Below, in pieces: positions 7,647 through 16,146 of a stretch of 56,822 nucleotides of DNA. Both the position numbers and the translations under genes were made by a program. Source of the DNA: Bryobacteraceae bacterium (GTDB lineage: Bacteria; Acidobacteriota; Terriglobia; Bryobacterales; Bryobacteraceae); NCBI GenBank assembly GCA_019748195.1, contig JAIEPW010000010.1:1-56822 (forward strand), read 5' to 3'. The notes beneath the pieces were generated by a model. That model saw nothing but the letters and a program-made list of their open reading frames with translations, was not told where the DNA came from and did not search any database. Each line of letters opens with the position of its first letter. Positions within the stretch are counted from its first letter, which is position 1.

Positions 7647-8815
7647 GAAAGGTACGGAGCAGGACACAGCTTGTGGCGGGGGCGACGGCGGCCTTGCTGC
7701 TGGCCGGTTGCGGCGGGCACGAGAAGGAAGCATCTCCCTCTGAAACCAGAATGCCCATCGCCGTGGCGACCGTCGCGGCCGAAGAGGTGGAATGGCCCGC
7801 AATCCACGAAGCCACCGGAACCGTGCGGGCGCGGACCACGGCCACCATCAGCAGCCGGACCATGGGCTACGTCCGTGAGATCCGGCCCCAGACCGGGCAG
7901 ACGGTGCAAGCGGGCCAGGTTCTGGTTGTGATCGATTCGCGGGATCTGGCCGTGCAGGTGGAGCAGGCGCGGGCCGCGCTGGCCGAGGCTCGCGGCGCCG
8001 CGCCCGAAGCGGCGAACGCGGTCGCCTCCGCCGAGGCGCAACTGGAGTTGGCGGTAACCACGCATGGGCGGATGAAGACGCTTTACGAGAAAAAGTCGAT
8101 ATCGGACCAGGAGTGGGACGAAGCGCAGGCGAAGCTGCGGGTGGCGCGGGCTGCGCGCGATATGGCGCAGGCGCGCAAGATCCAGGTGGAATCCCGCATC
8201 CGGCAGGCGGAAGAGGCAGTCCGCGGCGCGGAGGTGGGGCAGAGCTTCGCCACGATCACCGCGCCCTTCGCCGGGATCGTCACCGAGCGAAAGGTGGAGC
8301 CCGGAGTTCTGGCTTCTCCCGGAACCCCGCTGCTTACGATTGAGCAGACAGGCGCCTACCGGCTGGAAACGGCATTGGAGGAGTCGCGGATCCGCTTCGT
8401 CAAGCCCGGCCAGACGGTGGCGGTGGCGCTGGACGCGCTCGATTCGGAGGTCAGCGGGCGGGTGGCGGAAATCGTTCCCGCCGTCGATGCCGCATCGCGC
8501 ACGTTCCTGGTGAAGATCGACCTTCCGCCGGCGGCCAACCTGCGCAGCGGGCTCTTCGGACGAGCGCGGTTCCCCGGCGCATCGCGGCCGGCGCTGGTGG
8601 CGCCGGCCGGCGCCGTGATCAGCGACGGCCAGGTTCAGTCCGTGGCCATCGTCGAGAACGGAGTCGCGCGACGCCGCCTGGTGACCACCGGTCTCCGCAG
8701 GGAAGATCGGGTCGAAATCCTCACCGGCCTTTCGGAAGGGGAACGGATCATTTTCCCGAACCCGCGGGAGGTGCCGGACGGAACCGCGGTGACCATCGCC
8801 GGAGGCCGAATATGA
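7643..8815 (+). CDS. RND efflux periplasmic adaptor (membrane fusion) lipoprotein
   Basis: A 390-residue adaptor with a lipoprotein signal (LLLAGC, lipidated Cys near residue 23). A biotinyl-lipoyl half-motif with a long coiled-coil hairpin covers about residues 90-200. The second lipoyl half follows ([20 protein letters not shown]), then the barrel and membrane-proximal domains. It links the RND pump to the TolC-like channel. It overlaps both neighbours by 4 bases. Substrate cannot be read from the sequence. Confidence 0.92.
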   Translation: MRKVRSRTQLVAGATAALLLAGCGGHEKEASPSETRMPIAVATVAAEEVEWPAIHEATGTVRARTTATISSRTMGYVREIRPQTGQTVQAGQVLVVIDSRDLAVQVEQARAALAEARGAAPEAANAVASAEAQLELAVTTHGRMKTLYEKKSISDQEWDEAQAKLRVARAARDMAQARKIQVESRIRQAEEAVRGAEVGQSFATITAPFAGIVTERKVEPGVLASPGTPLLTIEQTGAYRLETALEESRIRFVKPGQTVAVALDALDSEVSGRVAEIVPAVDAASRTFLVKIDLPPAANLRSGLFGRARFPGASRPALVAPAGAVISDGQVQSVAIVENGVARRRLVTTGLRREDRVEILTGLSEGERIIFPNPREVPDGTAVTIAGGRI

Positions 8816-11800
8816 GAAAGCTGGGGTTCGCGGGCAGGCTGGCGCAATGGTGGATTCACTCCAAGCTGACGCCGCTGTTCATTGCCTCCAGCGTGCTTCT
8901 CGGTCTCTTTGCCGTGGTGCAGCTTCCGCGGGAGGAGGAGCCGCAGATCATTGTGCCGATGATTGACGTCTTCGTCTCGATGCAGGGAGCGCCGGCGCGC
9001 GAGGTGGAGGAGCGGGTAACGCGTCCCATGGAAAAGCTTCTGTGGGAGATTCCGGGCGTGGAATACATCTACTCCACGTCGAGTCCCGGCATGTCGCTTG
9101 CCATCGTGCGTTTCCGCGTCGGGGAGGACGAGGAGAAGAGCATCGTCAAGCTGAATCAGAAGCTGATGGCGAACTTTGACCTGATCCCGGCCGGAGCGTC
9201 GCGTCCGCTCGTGAAACCGAGGTCCATCGACGACGTTCCCATTCTGGCCCTGACCTTGAGCAGCACCCGCTACAACGGCTTCGATCTGCGGCGCGTTGCG
9301 GCGCAGTTGCACGACGTGGTGAAGCAGGTGCCCGATGTGTCCGCCGTGCAGATCATCGGAGGACAGCGGCGCGAAGTGCGCGTGACGCTGGAAGAGGCGC
9401 GGCTGGCCGCGTACGGATTGTCGCCCCTGGAGGTGGCCGCCGCGCTGGGCGGCGCCAACCAGCGGATCCCCTCCGGCAAGTACGCGACCCAGGGCCGCGA
9501 GTTCCTGCTCGAAACCGGCGAGTTGTTGACCCGGGCCGAAGAAGCCGCCTCCATCGTCGCCGGGGTTTTCAACGGCCGCCCCGTCTACGTGCGCGATGTA
9601 GCCACCGTGACGGACACGGGCGAGGAACCCCTGAGCTACGTGGAGTCCGCCGAAAGCGGACGTTTCTTGCCGGCGGTGACCATCGCCATTTCGAAACGCA
9701 AGGGGACCAACGCGATCGATGTCGCCGGGAACGTACTGCGGCGGGTAGAAGAGGCGCGCGCCGCGCTGGTGCCGGCCGGCGTGACGCTCAACACCACCCG
9801 GCACTACGGCGAAACCGCGGCCGAGAAATCCAATGAGCTCCTGCTGCACATGGCCGTGGCGGTGATCTCGGTCAGCATCCTCATCCTGCTGACGCTCGGC
9901 TTCCGCGAATCCCTGATCGTTTTCACGGCGATCCCCGTGACGCTGGCGCTGACCCTGACCGTTTTCCACCTCTACGGATACACGCTGAACCGCATCACGT
10001 TGTTCGCGCTGATCTTCTCCATCGGCATCCTGGTGGACGACGCGATCGTCGTGGTGGAGAACATCGTCCGCCACTGGCGCATGCCGGTGAACCGCGGACG
10101 GACCCTCACCGATGTCGCGGTGGAGGCCGTGGATGAGGTGGGCAATCCCACGATCCTCGCGACGCTGACGGTGATCGCCGCCATTCTGCCCATGGCGTTC
10201 GTCGGGGGTCTGATGGGGCCGTACATGCGCCCCATCCCGATCGGCGCCAGCGCGGCGATGGTCTTCAGCCTGATTGTCGCCTTCGTGGTGACGCCCTGGG
10301 CGGCGGTCCGCCTGTTGAAGCAGACCGGCCTGCACGGGCACGAGACGGAGGACTTCGTCACCCGGCAGTATCGCCGGGTGATGCGCGTGATCCTGGACAG
10401 GACCGCCGTCCGCTGGGGCTTCCTCGCGATGGTGACCGTCCTGCTGCTGGGTTCGATGGCGTTGGTATACATCCAGTTCGTGCAAGTGAAGATGTTGCCG
10501 TTCGACAACAAGAGCGAGTTCCAGGTGATCATCGACATGCCCGAGGGAACGCCGCTGGAAGATACGGCGCGCGTCGCGCGGCAGCTCGCAAGCAAAGTCA
10601 TGGAGCAGCCGGAAGTGGTGAACGTGCAGACCTACACGGGAACCGCCTCGCCTTATAACTTCAACGGACTGGTGCGGCACTACTACCTCCGCGCCGGGTC
10701 CAATGTCGCCGACATTCAGGTGAACCTGCTGGGCAAGGGGGAGCGGGACGCGCAAAGTCACGCCATCGCCAAGCGCGTGCGGGAAAGCCTGCAGCCGCTG
10801 GCAAGGCGCCTGGGAGCGAACGTGAAGATCGCCGAGGTGCCGCCCGGCCCGCCGGTGCTGCAGACCCTGGTAGCGGAGGTCTACGGGCCTACCGAGGACG
10901 GCCGCGTGGCAATCGCGCGGCAGATCCGCGACCGCATGGCGGAAACCAGGGGTGTCGTCGATGTCGACTGGTATGTGGAGGACGACCAGCCGAAGCAACG
11001 GCTGCTGGTCGATCGCGAGAAAGCGGCGCTGAACGGCATCTCTCAGGAAGAGATCGCCAGGACTATCGCCATTGCCTCGGCGGGCGCCCCCGTGGGGCTG
11101 CTGCACAGCGAAACCGCCAAGGAAGACGTTCCGATCATGCTCCGGCTGGGCCGCGCCTCGCGCTCAGACCTGGATCGCATCCGCAGCCTTCGCGTCCGCG
11201 GCGTCCCGTTGAGCGAACTGACGCGGGTCGAGAATCTGCTGGAAGACAAGAGTATTTATCACAAAAATCTGATGCCGGTCACTTACGTGACGGCCGATGT
11301 CGCGGGCGCGATGGAGAGTCCCGTGTACGCGATCCTGGCGCTGGGTCCGAAGATCGCCCAGATCCGCATTCCGGAGGGCTATGAAGTCGAGCAGTTCACC
11401 GCCAGCCAGCCCGAGGGCGAATCGCGCTACGCCATGAAGTGGGACGGCGAATGGCACATCACCTACGAAGTCTTCCGCGACCTCGGCATCGCCTTCGCCG
11501 CGGTATTGATCCTCATCTACGTGCTCGTGGTCGGATGGTTCCAAAGCTTTCTGACGCCGCTGATCATCATGGCCGCGATCCCGTTCTCGCTGGTGGGCAT
11601 CCTGCCCGCGCACGGCCTGTTGAGCGCGTTCTTCACCGCCACCTCGATGATCGGATTCATCGCCGGAGCGGGCATCGTGGTGCGGAATTCCATCATCCTG
11701 GTGGACTTCATCGAGCTGCGGCTGCGCGAGGGTTCGCCGCTGGATCACGCCGTCATCGACGCGGGCGCGGTGCGGTTCCGGCCCATGATGCTCACCGCCG

Positions 11801-12012
11801 CCGCGGTGGTGGTCGGCTCCAGCGTCATCCTGTTTGATCCTATTTTTCAGGGTCTCGCCATCGCGCTGATGGCGGGTGAAATCGCATCGCTGGCGCTGTC
11901 GCGCATGACGGTGCCCATCGTGTACTACATCGTCAACAAGCGGAAAGGGGAAGCAAGCAATGGAACTGAATCGATGGTTGCGGATGATCGCGGGAGCGTT
12001 CGTCCTGGCTAG
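8812..12012 (+). CDS. RND efflux pump inner-membrane transporter
   Basis: A 1066-residue AcrB/HAE1-type proton-driven transporter with the expected 12-helix, two-periplasmic-loop layout. The proton-relay aspartate pair is visible in [15 protein letters not shown] (helix 4). The second half repeats the fold with a conserved [15 protein letters not shown] helix. It is the third gene of the coupled operon. The family exports drugs, solvents or lipids, and the substrate here is unknown. The last 18 codons overlap the following small gene in another frame. Confidence 0.95.
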   Translation: MRKLGFAGRLAQWWIHSKLTPLFIASSVLLGLFAVVQLPREEEPQIIVPMIDVFVSMQGAPAREVEERVTRPMEKLLWEIPGVEYIYSTSSPGMSLAIVRFRVGEDEEKSIVKLNQKLMANFDLIPAGASRPLVKPRSIDDVPILALTLSSTRYNGFDLRRVAAQLHDVVKQVPDVSAVQIIGGQRREVRVTLEEARLAAYGLSPLEVAAALGGANQRIPSGKYATQGREFLLETGELLTRAEEAASIVAGVFNGRPVYVRDVATVTDTGEEPLSYVESAESGRFLPAVTIAISKRKGTNAIDVAGNVLRRVEEARAALVPAGVTLNTTRHYGETAAEKSNELLLHMAVAVISVSILILLTLGFRESLIVFTAIPVTLALTLTVFHLYGYTLNRITLFALIFSIGILVDDAIVVVENIVRHWRMPVNRGRTLTDVAVEAVDEVGNPTILATLTVIAAILPMAFVGGLMGPYMRPIPIGASAAMVFSLIVAFVVTPWAAVRLLKQTGLHGHETEDFVTRQYRRVMRVILDRTAVRWGFLAMVTVLLLGSMALVYIQFVQVKMLPFDNKSEFQVIIDMPEGTPLEDTARVARQLASKVMEQPEVVNVQTYTGTASPYNFNGLVRHYYLRAGSNVADIQVNLLGKGERDAQSHAIAKRVRESLQPLARRLGANVKIAEVPPGPPVLQTLVAEVYGPTEDGRVAIARQIRDRMAETRGVVDVDWYVEDDQPKQRLLVDREKAALNGISQEEIARTIAIASAGAPVGLLHSETAKEDVPIMLRLGRASRSDLDRIRSLRVRGVPLSELTRVENLLEDKSIYHKNLMPVTYVTADVAGAMESPVYAILALGPKIAQIRIPEGYEVEQFTASQPEGESRYAMKWDGEWHITYEVFRDLGIAFAAVLILIYVLVVGWFQSFLTPLIIMAAIPFSLVGILPAHGLLSAFFTATSMIGFIAGAGIVVRNSIILVDFIELRLREGSPLDHAVIDAGAVRFRPMMLTAAAVVVGSSVILFDPIFQGLAIALMAGEIASLALSRMTVPIVYYIVNKRKGEASNGTESMVADDRGSVRPG

Positions 12013-12151
12013 CGTGGCGCTGGGTTATTGGGTGCATCCGGGGTTCTTCGCGTTCACCGCGTTCGTGGGATTGAACCTGCTGCAATCGGCGTTCACCGAC
12101 TGGTGTCCGATGATGGCGTTCCTGCGGAAGCTGGGCGTGCGGGAGGCTTGA
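11960..12151 (+). CDS. DUF2892 (YgaP transmembrane-type) small membrane protein
   Basis: A 63-residue protein with two hydrophobic helices and the DUF2892 ending [15 protein letters not shown]. Its start overlaps the last 53 bases of the pump gene, and its 3' end overlaps the convergent qhpE by 59 bases, so it is squeezed between two operons. The family is often found with rhodanese domains or efflux genes. A sulfur or thiol link is possible through the conserved Cys, but the function is unknown. Confidence 0.8.
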   Translation: MELNRWLRMIAGAFVLASVALGYWVHPGFFAFTAFVGLNLLQSAFTDWCPMMAFLRKLGVREA

Positions 12152-12674
12152 GCAGCCCGCCTGCGATCCGCCCCGCGATCCGCGCCGCCGCGAAGCTGAC
12201 ACCCGAGGGCTGCGTGGGAAGGCCTGGGAGCGGAATCGCGGTTCCGGGCGCTCGCAGAACGCCGTCCCCGGACTCCTCGCCTTCGCCTACGCCGATCACT
12301 GGCGGAATACTGCCGGGCAGGTAATCATAAGGCGCGACGATGAGCATCCCGCCCGCCTCCTTCACCGCAGCCTCCAGCAGTTCGCGATGCGCGGGGTTGC
12401 TCGTGCCCAGCGCCAGGCAGGCGAGGTCCATCCCGCCGCGGGCCGCCCAACGGATCGCACGTGCCAGAGTCTGAGCCGTGGTGCGCAGCTCCCGCGAGAA
12501 GACCTTCACCGCAAATAATTCCGCTTGCGGAGCGTAGTGCCGGATCGTCGCGGCAACCCAGGTCCCATGGCCGAGCAGGTCATTCCAGTTCTCATCGACG
12601 AACGAGATGCCGCCGGCGATGGGGCCGGTCTCGGGGATGGGGCGGATTCCGCTGTCGATCACGGCGACCTTCAT
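12093..12674 (-). CDS. qhpE: Subtilisin-like serine protease, probable QhpE
   Basis: A 193-residue S8-family protease. The triad is visible as Asp7 (VAVIDSG), His36 (GHGTWVA) and Ser160 (GVSFAAA). The usual oxyanion-hole Asn segment (AAGN) reads APYD instead, with Asp117 near that position. In the quinohemoprotein amine dehydrogenase system QhpE removes the leader peptide of the gamma subunit; context with qhpA-D-C-B-F supports that role. The ATG at 12674 opens the conserved beta strand. A GTG at 12698 overlapping the PIN stop (GTGA) is an alternative. The gene is separated from qhpF by the ATPase-PIN module. Confidence 0.82.
   Translation of the reverse strand: MKVAVIDSGIRPIPETGPIAGGISFVDENWNDLLGHGTWVAATIRHYAPQAELFAVKVFSRELRTTAQTLARAIRWAARGGMDLACLALGTSNPAHRELLEAAVKEAGGMLIVAPYDYLPGSIPPVIGVGEGEESGDGVLRAPGTAIPLPGLPTQPSGVSFAAARIAGRIAGGLLKPPARPASAGTPSSDTSR
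12664..12674 (-). repeat. 11-bp direct repeat, qhpE-proximal copy
   Basis: On the minus strand this reads ATGAAGGTCGC and is the start of qhpE (Met-Lys-Val-Ala). An identical 11-mer lies at 14466-14476, overlapping the stop codon of qhpF. The two copies bracket the ATPase-PIN module like a target-site duplication. Similarity stops at both ends of the 11 bases. Confidence 0.85.
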
Positions 12675-12694
12675 TGGGGGCTTGTCATCAACTG

Positions 12695-13168
12695 TCACCG
12701 CCGCTTCTTGCGCTTCGGTGTTAAGCGAACTCCGCACGACTGAGGCGTATGGCAAAGAAGCTTTGCATGCACATCGTGGTCTCGATACACCTTTCCGCGA
12801 GGCCTATGGATGATCGCCGCGTTGCGGAAGTCCTCCGTAAGAGCTTCGTCGAAAGTTGCCAGCGTGCGGGCACCGGAGACTCGGGCCAGCGCCAAGACAT
12901 GAACGTCGTTGGACACGCAGACCCTAAGCTTTTTCATCAGCCGTTCTTCGGCACTCAGACTAGCAGCAGCTTCGATTCGTAAGCGCCCGCTGCGACTCAG
13001 CGCGACCAGTAAACGGCGAACCCTCTCATTCCGGATCAACTCGTTGTGTAGTTTTCCCGCCGAGACGAGGCGTGGCTCGCCGCGATCTCCCAGCAACCAC
13101 TTGAGCACTGGACTGGAAGAGTCGACCAACAGTTTGCCACCAGCGTTCGCATCGACAATCAGGCACAC
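12695..13168 (-). CDS. PIN-domain-like nuclease protein
   Basis: A 157-residue protein starting at a GTG whose G overlaps the ATPase stop codon (TAGTG). It shows the PIN layout of spaced acidic residues: Asp6 (CLIVDAN), Glu43 (HNELIRN), Asp88 (SNDVHVLALA) and Asp107 with Asp113 (ATFDEALTEDF). PIN proteins are Mg-dependent ribonucleases or nickases, many of them toxins. No small antitoxin gene is adjacent; the coupled upstream partner is the AAA ATPase. The basic tail (TPKRKKRR) could bind nucleic acid. Nuclease activity is inferred from fold-level pattern only. Confidence 0.7.
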   Translation of the reverse strand: MCLIVDANAGGKLLVDSSSPVLKWLLGDRGEPRLVSAGKLHNELIRNERVRRLLVALSRSGRLRIEAAASLSAEERLMKKLRVCVSNDVHVLALARVSGARTLATFDEALTEDFRNAAIIHRPRGKVYRDHDVHAKLLCHTPQSCGVRLTPKRKKRR

Positions 13169-14412
13169 TATTCCACGTCCAGGAGATGGCGTTCTTCTCG
13201 CAAAAAGAACTCCCGGTAGCTCGGCGGGGCATCCACGATGTTGCCCTGATCGTCCAGGTTTAGGTTGTGAATGCGCGCCCCGCGGTGTCCTCGTTCGAAG
13301 TAGAGTATGGAAACTTCATCAGCTTTGAGATTCTTCTCCCGGACTTCCATCCGCACCCGGTCCACAAGATAGTCGCTGTGGGTCTCGATGATGAAATTCG
13401 ATCCTTTGCGGACGCGGTTAGCGAAGAAAGTACCCAGTTCAGCCTGAGCCCGGGGGTGGAGGTGGACCTCTGGCTGCTGCAGCAGAACCGGCCACTGAAG
13501 GGGCCCTGATCGCAAAGTATCAACCAGGATGGGCAACACCTGACTCACGCCGTAGCCCACATCAACGAGATTGACGGACTGCCCGCCGGTTTCTACGGAC
13601 AGCTGGAACGGATCGCTTTCCTGTTCTCCCTTGCGGAGAACGTCGATGTCCTCGAACAAGCCGGAAGCGGACCCGAACTTCGCGAGCTCCCGGTGCAGTT
13701 TTCGCCAACTGCTGGAACCTTCACGTGCAAGCTCAGCCAGAAGCATTGGAACATGAGATCCTTCGGGCTGCGGAGCCCACCCTACCGGATCATAAGTCCG
13801 CTGCGGTGTTGTGCGGACGGGAGCCAGCGAATACGTGCCCCCGATCGGCAATTCTTGTAAGAACCTCTCGACGAGAGCTAGCTCGTTGGGGGAGAGCGTA
13901 TCGGAGTCAGCAGACGCAACCCTACTAACGAAGAACGACCACAAATCGGTTGCTACATCGTCCGGCACGTTGTAGGACGTCACACCTTGAGCCGCCCGGA
14001 TAGTTACCCTCCCCCCAGAAGTCGTATTCTTGACCTCAAAGGTGACGCTGCCCACGATGAGCCGCGCGCTCTGAGCGACGGGCTGACCCCTCACCGGCCT
14101 AAACAATAGCCGGACTGAACCCAGTTCGTGCTCGCTCCGATCTCCCACCACGTAAGAGATTGCGAAGGAACGAGACTCGTCTCGACGTGAGTTTGTAACG
14201 ATTTGTTCGAATGCCCCCAGCAGAAAGGGAGGATCGTTGAAAGGCGTCGGAGATCTCCAGGGGAAGCCGAACTTAGCAGCGACTTGAAACAGCGCCAGGA
14301 AGGTAGATTTTCCGGCGCTGTTTTCGCCTACCAACAGGGTCAGAGGCCGAACCCTCCCTCGTTGGGGCGTGCTGAAACAACGAATACTTTCCAACTCGAG
14401 TTCTAGGATCAC
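13168..14412 (-). CDS. AAA-family (ABC/OLD-like) ATPase, DUF3696-type
   Basis: A 414-residue ATPase of the group seen in OLD nucleases and several antiphage systems. The Walker A is GENSAGKST (about residues 29-37). A signature-like GYGVSQVLPI precedes the Walker B region LLQQPEVHLHP, where the usual acidic residue before QPE is Gln. The C-terminal switch reads FIIETHSDYLVDRVR. It starts at a GTG (14412), 60 bases after qhpF, and is coupled to the PIN gene. ATPases of this type usually partner an effector nuclease, here probably the PIN protein. G+C is lower than in the flanking genes. Confidence 0.82.
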   Translation of the reverse strand: MILELELESIRCFSTPQRGRVRPLTLLVGENSAGKSTFLALFQVAAKFGFPWRSPTPFNDPPFLLGAFEQIVTNSRRDESRSFAISYVVGDRSEHELGSVRLLFRPVRGQPVAQSARLIVGSVTFEVKNTTSGGRVTIRAAQGVTSYNVPDDVATDLWSFFVSRVASADSDTLSPNELALVERFLQELPIGGTYSLAPVRTTPQRTYDPVGWAPQPEGSHVPMLLAELAREGSSSWRKLHRELAKFGSASGLFEDIDVLRKGEQESDPFQLSVETGGQSVNLVDVGYGVSQVLPILVDTLRSGPLQWPVLLQQPEVHLHPRAQAELGTFFANRVRKGSNFIIETHSDYLVDRVRMEVREKNLKADEVSILYFERGHRGARIHNLNLDDQGNIVDAPPSYREFFLREERHLLDVE

Positions 14413-14465
14413 TGTTCTTCTGAAGATACCGCAGGCTCAACGAACAGCGCTGTGCCAGCTCGTTT

Positions 14466-14476
14466 GCGACCTTCAT
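14466..14476 (-). repeat. 11-bp direct repeat, qhpF-proximal copy
   Basis: Reads ATGAAGGTCGC on the minus strand, identical to 12664-12674. Its ATG overlaps the TGA of qhpF (ATGA). It now leads into an out-of-frame 67-codon reading frame (MKVANELAQ...) that runs into the ATPase gene and is probably meaningless, consistent with a displaced qhpE start. Confidence 0.85.
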
Positions 14477-16143
14477 CGCGCACCTTCAAAAAACCTCGCC
14501 ACCGCCGCCGGCTCCTCCAGCAACCTCCCCTCCCGCAACAACAACACCCGATCCGCGGCCCGCGCGACCTCCAGCCGGTGCGTGATGATCAGCGCCGTCC
14601 GGCCCCTCAGCGCTTCCAAAACATGCTTTTCGCCCGCCGGGTCCAGCGCCGCGCTCGGCTCATCCAGCACCAGCACCGCCGGATCTCGCAGGACCGCGCG
14701 AGCCAGCGCCAGCCGCTGCCGTTCGCCGGACGACAACGCCAGCCCCTCTTCGCCCGCGATCGTCTCGTAGGCCCGCGGCCAGGATTCGATCAGATCGTGA
14801 ATTCCGGCTTGCTTGCAGGCGCGCCGGATATCCTCATCCGTCGCGCCCGGCGAGCCATACCGCAGATTCTCCGCGATCGGCGCATGGAAGAAGAAGGGCT
14901 CCTGTTCCACCAGGACCACGGCGCGGCGCAAGTCCCCCAGGTGCAGATCCCGCAGGTCGATACCGTCCAGCGTGATGCGGCCCGAAGCCGGATCGAGCAG
15001 CCGCACCGCCAGGTCCGCGATGGTGGACTTCCCCGCCCCGCTGTCGCCCACGACGGCCAGCGTTTCCCCCGGCCGCAGTTCGAAGCTCGCCGATTCGAGC
15101 AGTGGTTGGCGGTCGAAGGCGAACGAAACGGCGTCGAAATTCAGACAGCCGGGACGTGAGGCCAGCCGCACGGACCCGCCGGTCACCTCCGGCTTCTCAT
15201 CCAACAACTCCTGCACCCGTCGCAGCGAAACCTGCACCGCCGCGAGTCCGGTAAACAGCCCCATCAAAGCCTGGATCGGCGCCAGCAGCCGACCCTGGTA
15301 CGCGAGAAACGCCACCAGCGTCCCCAGCGTCATTTCACCCGAAATCACCCGGACGCCGCCCCACAGAAACACAACGGCCGTACCCGCCGCCAGGAGCAGC
15401 CCCGGAACGCCGCCGCGGAGATACGAAGTCCGCTGCATTGCCAGCAGCGACCGGACGAAAGCATCGTTGTGACCCGCGAATCGCCTGCGTTCGTGTTCCT
15501 CCGCATGCGACGTGACCACCAGCTTCATACCTCGCAGCGTCTCGATCAGGAAGCTGCCGATCGCGGCGCCGGCTTCCCGCATCCGCGATACACGAGCCTC
15601 CAGAGCATCGCGATACCGCCGCAGCGCCCACACCGCGAACGGCACGGGCGCCGCCGCGGCGACAAACAGCCGCCAGTCGAGCACGACGAGCATCACCGCC
15701 GCACCCGCCAGGAACAACACATTGCCGACCCAGGCGAGCGCTGTGTCCGAGGCCGTACGCTGGATCTCGGCGATATCCGTGTTGATCCGGCTCAGAATGT
15801 CGCCCAAGCGGGTGCGCGCATAGAAACGGGGCGACAGCGTTTGCAGGTGGCGATACACGGCCAGCCGCATGTCAAACAGCACCGCGGCCGACACCCGCGT
15901 GTAGAGCATCCCGCTTACGGTGTTGATGGCGAAAGAGCCGAGCGTGACCAGGACAAACAGCAGCACCACCAATTGCAGCGCCGCCACGTTCCGCTGGAGC
16001 AGCGCATCGTCCACCAGCCGCTTCGACAGATACGGGATCGCGAGCGACAACGCCGTGCCGCTCGAACTGAGCGCGAGCACCGCCGCCAGCCGCCCCCGGT
16101 GCGGCGCCAGATATGCGAGCGCGCGGCGGAACTCCGGCGTCAC
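14473..16143 (-). CDS. qhpF: ABC exporter (fused membrane and ATPase domains), probable QhpF
   Basis: A 556-residue half-transporter with a six-helix membrane domain (about residues 1-310) and a nucleotide-binding domain. Motifs are Walker A GDSGAGKST, Q-loop EQEPFFFHAPI, signature LSSGERQRLALARA and Walker B VLVLDEPSAALD. In the qhp system the ABC protein exports the crosslinked gamma subunit to the periplasm, and position right after qhpB supports that. It starts at a GTG 3 bases after the qhpB stop. The signature has Ser-Ser where many have Ser-Gly, a minor variant. Confidence 0.85.
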   Translation of the reverse strand: MTPEFRRALAYLAPHRGRLAAVLALSSSGTALSLAIPYLSKRLVDDALLQRNVAALQLVVLLFVLVTLGSFAINTVSGMLYTRVSAAVLFDMRLAVYRHLQTLSPRFYARTRLGDILSRINTDIAEIQRTASDTALAWVGNVLFLAGAAVMLVVLDWRLFVAAAAPVPFAVWALRRYRDALEARVSRMREAGAAIGSFLIETLRGMKLVVTSHAEEHERRRFAGHNDAFVRSLLAMQRTSYLRGGVPGLLLAAGTAVVFLWGGVRVISGEMTLGTLVAFLAYQGRLLAPIQALMGLFTGLAAVQVSLRRVQELLDEKPEVTGGSVRLASRPGCLNFDAVSFAFDRQPLLESASFELRPGETLAVVGDSGAGKSTIADLAVRLLDPASGRITLDGIDLRDLHLGDLRRAVVLVEQEPFFFHAPIAENLRYGSPGATDEDIRRACKQAGIHDLIESWPRAYETIAGEEGLALSSGERQRLALARAVLRDPAVLVLDEPSAALDPAGEKHVLEALRGRTALIITHRLEVARAADRVLLLREGRLLEEPAAVARFFEGAR

Positions 16144-16146
16144 ACC

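Larger units (their letters stand above)
12675..14476 (-). mobile_element. Inserted ATPase-PIN module in the qhpF-qhpE junction
   Basis: An 1802-base segment (one repeat copy included) separates qhpF from qhpE and is bounded by the 11-mer ATGAAGGTCGC on both sides. Removing it restores a 4-base ATGA overlap between the qhpF stop and the qhpE start, matching the other tight junctions in the operon. Base composition differs: I counted 31 of 60 G+C at 13921-13980 and again at 14161-14220, against 40 of 60 at 15061-15120 in qhpF. It carries an AAA ATPase and a PIN-type nuclease, and no transposase or terminal inverted repeat is visible. Insertion is inferred; how it moved is unknown. Confidence 0.7.

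Noticed and set aside
8635-11106. Long minus-strand frame (823 codons) across the RND pump gene
   Set aside because: It is antisense to a clearly conserved transporter, His/Arg-rich and without family features. High G+C produces such shadow frames.
12093-14412. Three-gene ATPase-nuclease-protease defence system
   Set aside because: The protease fits QhpE of the surrounding amine dehydrogenase operon, and the repeat places the module border between the PIN gene and the protease. Only the ATPase and PIN genes belong to the module.
14273-14476. 67-codon frame beginning MKVANELAQ at the qhpF stop
   Set aside because: It begins at the duplicated 11-mer and runs out of frame into the ATPase gene. 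Best explained as the displaced qhpE start, not a gene.
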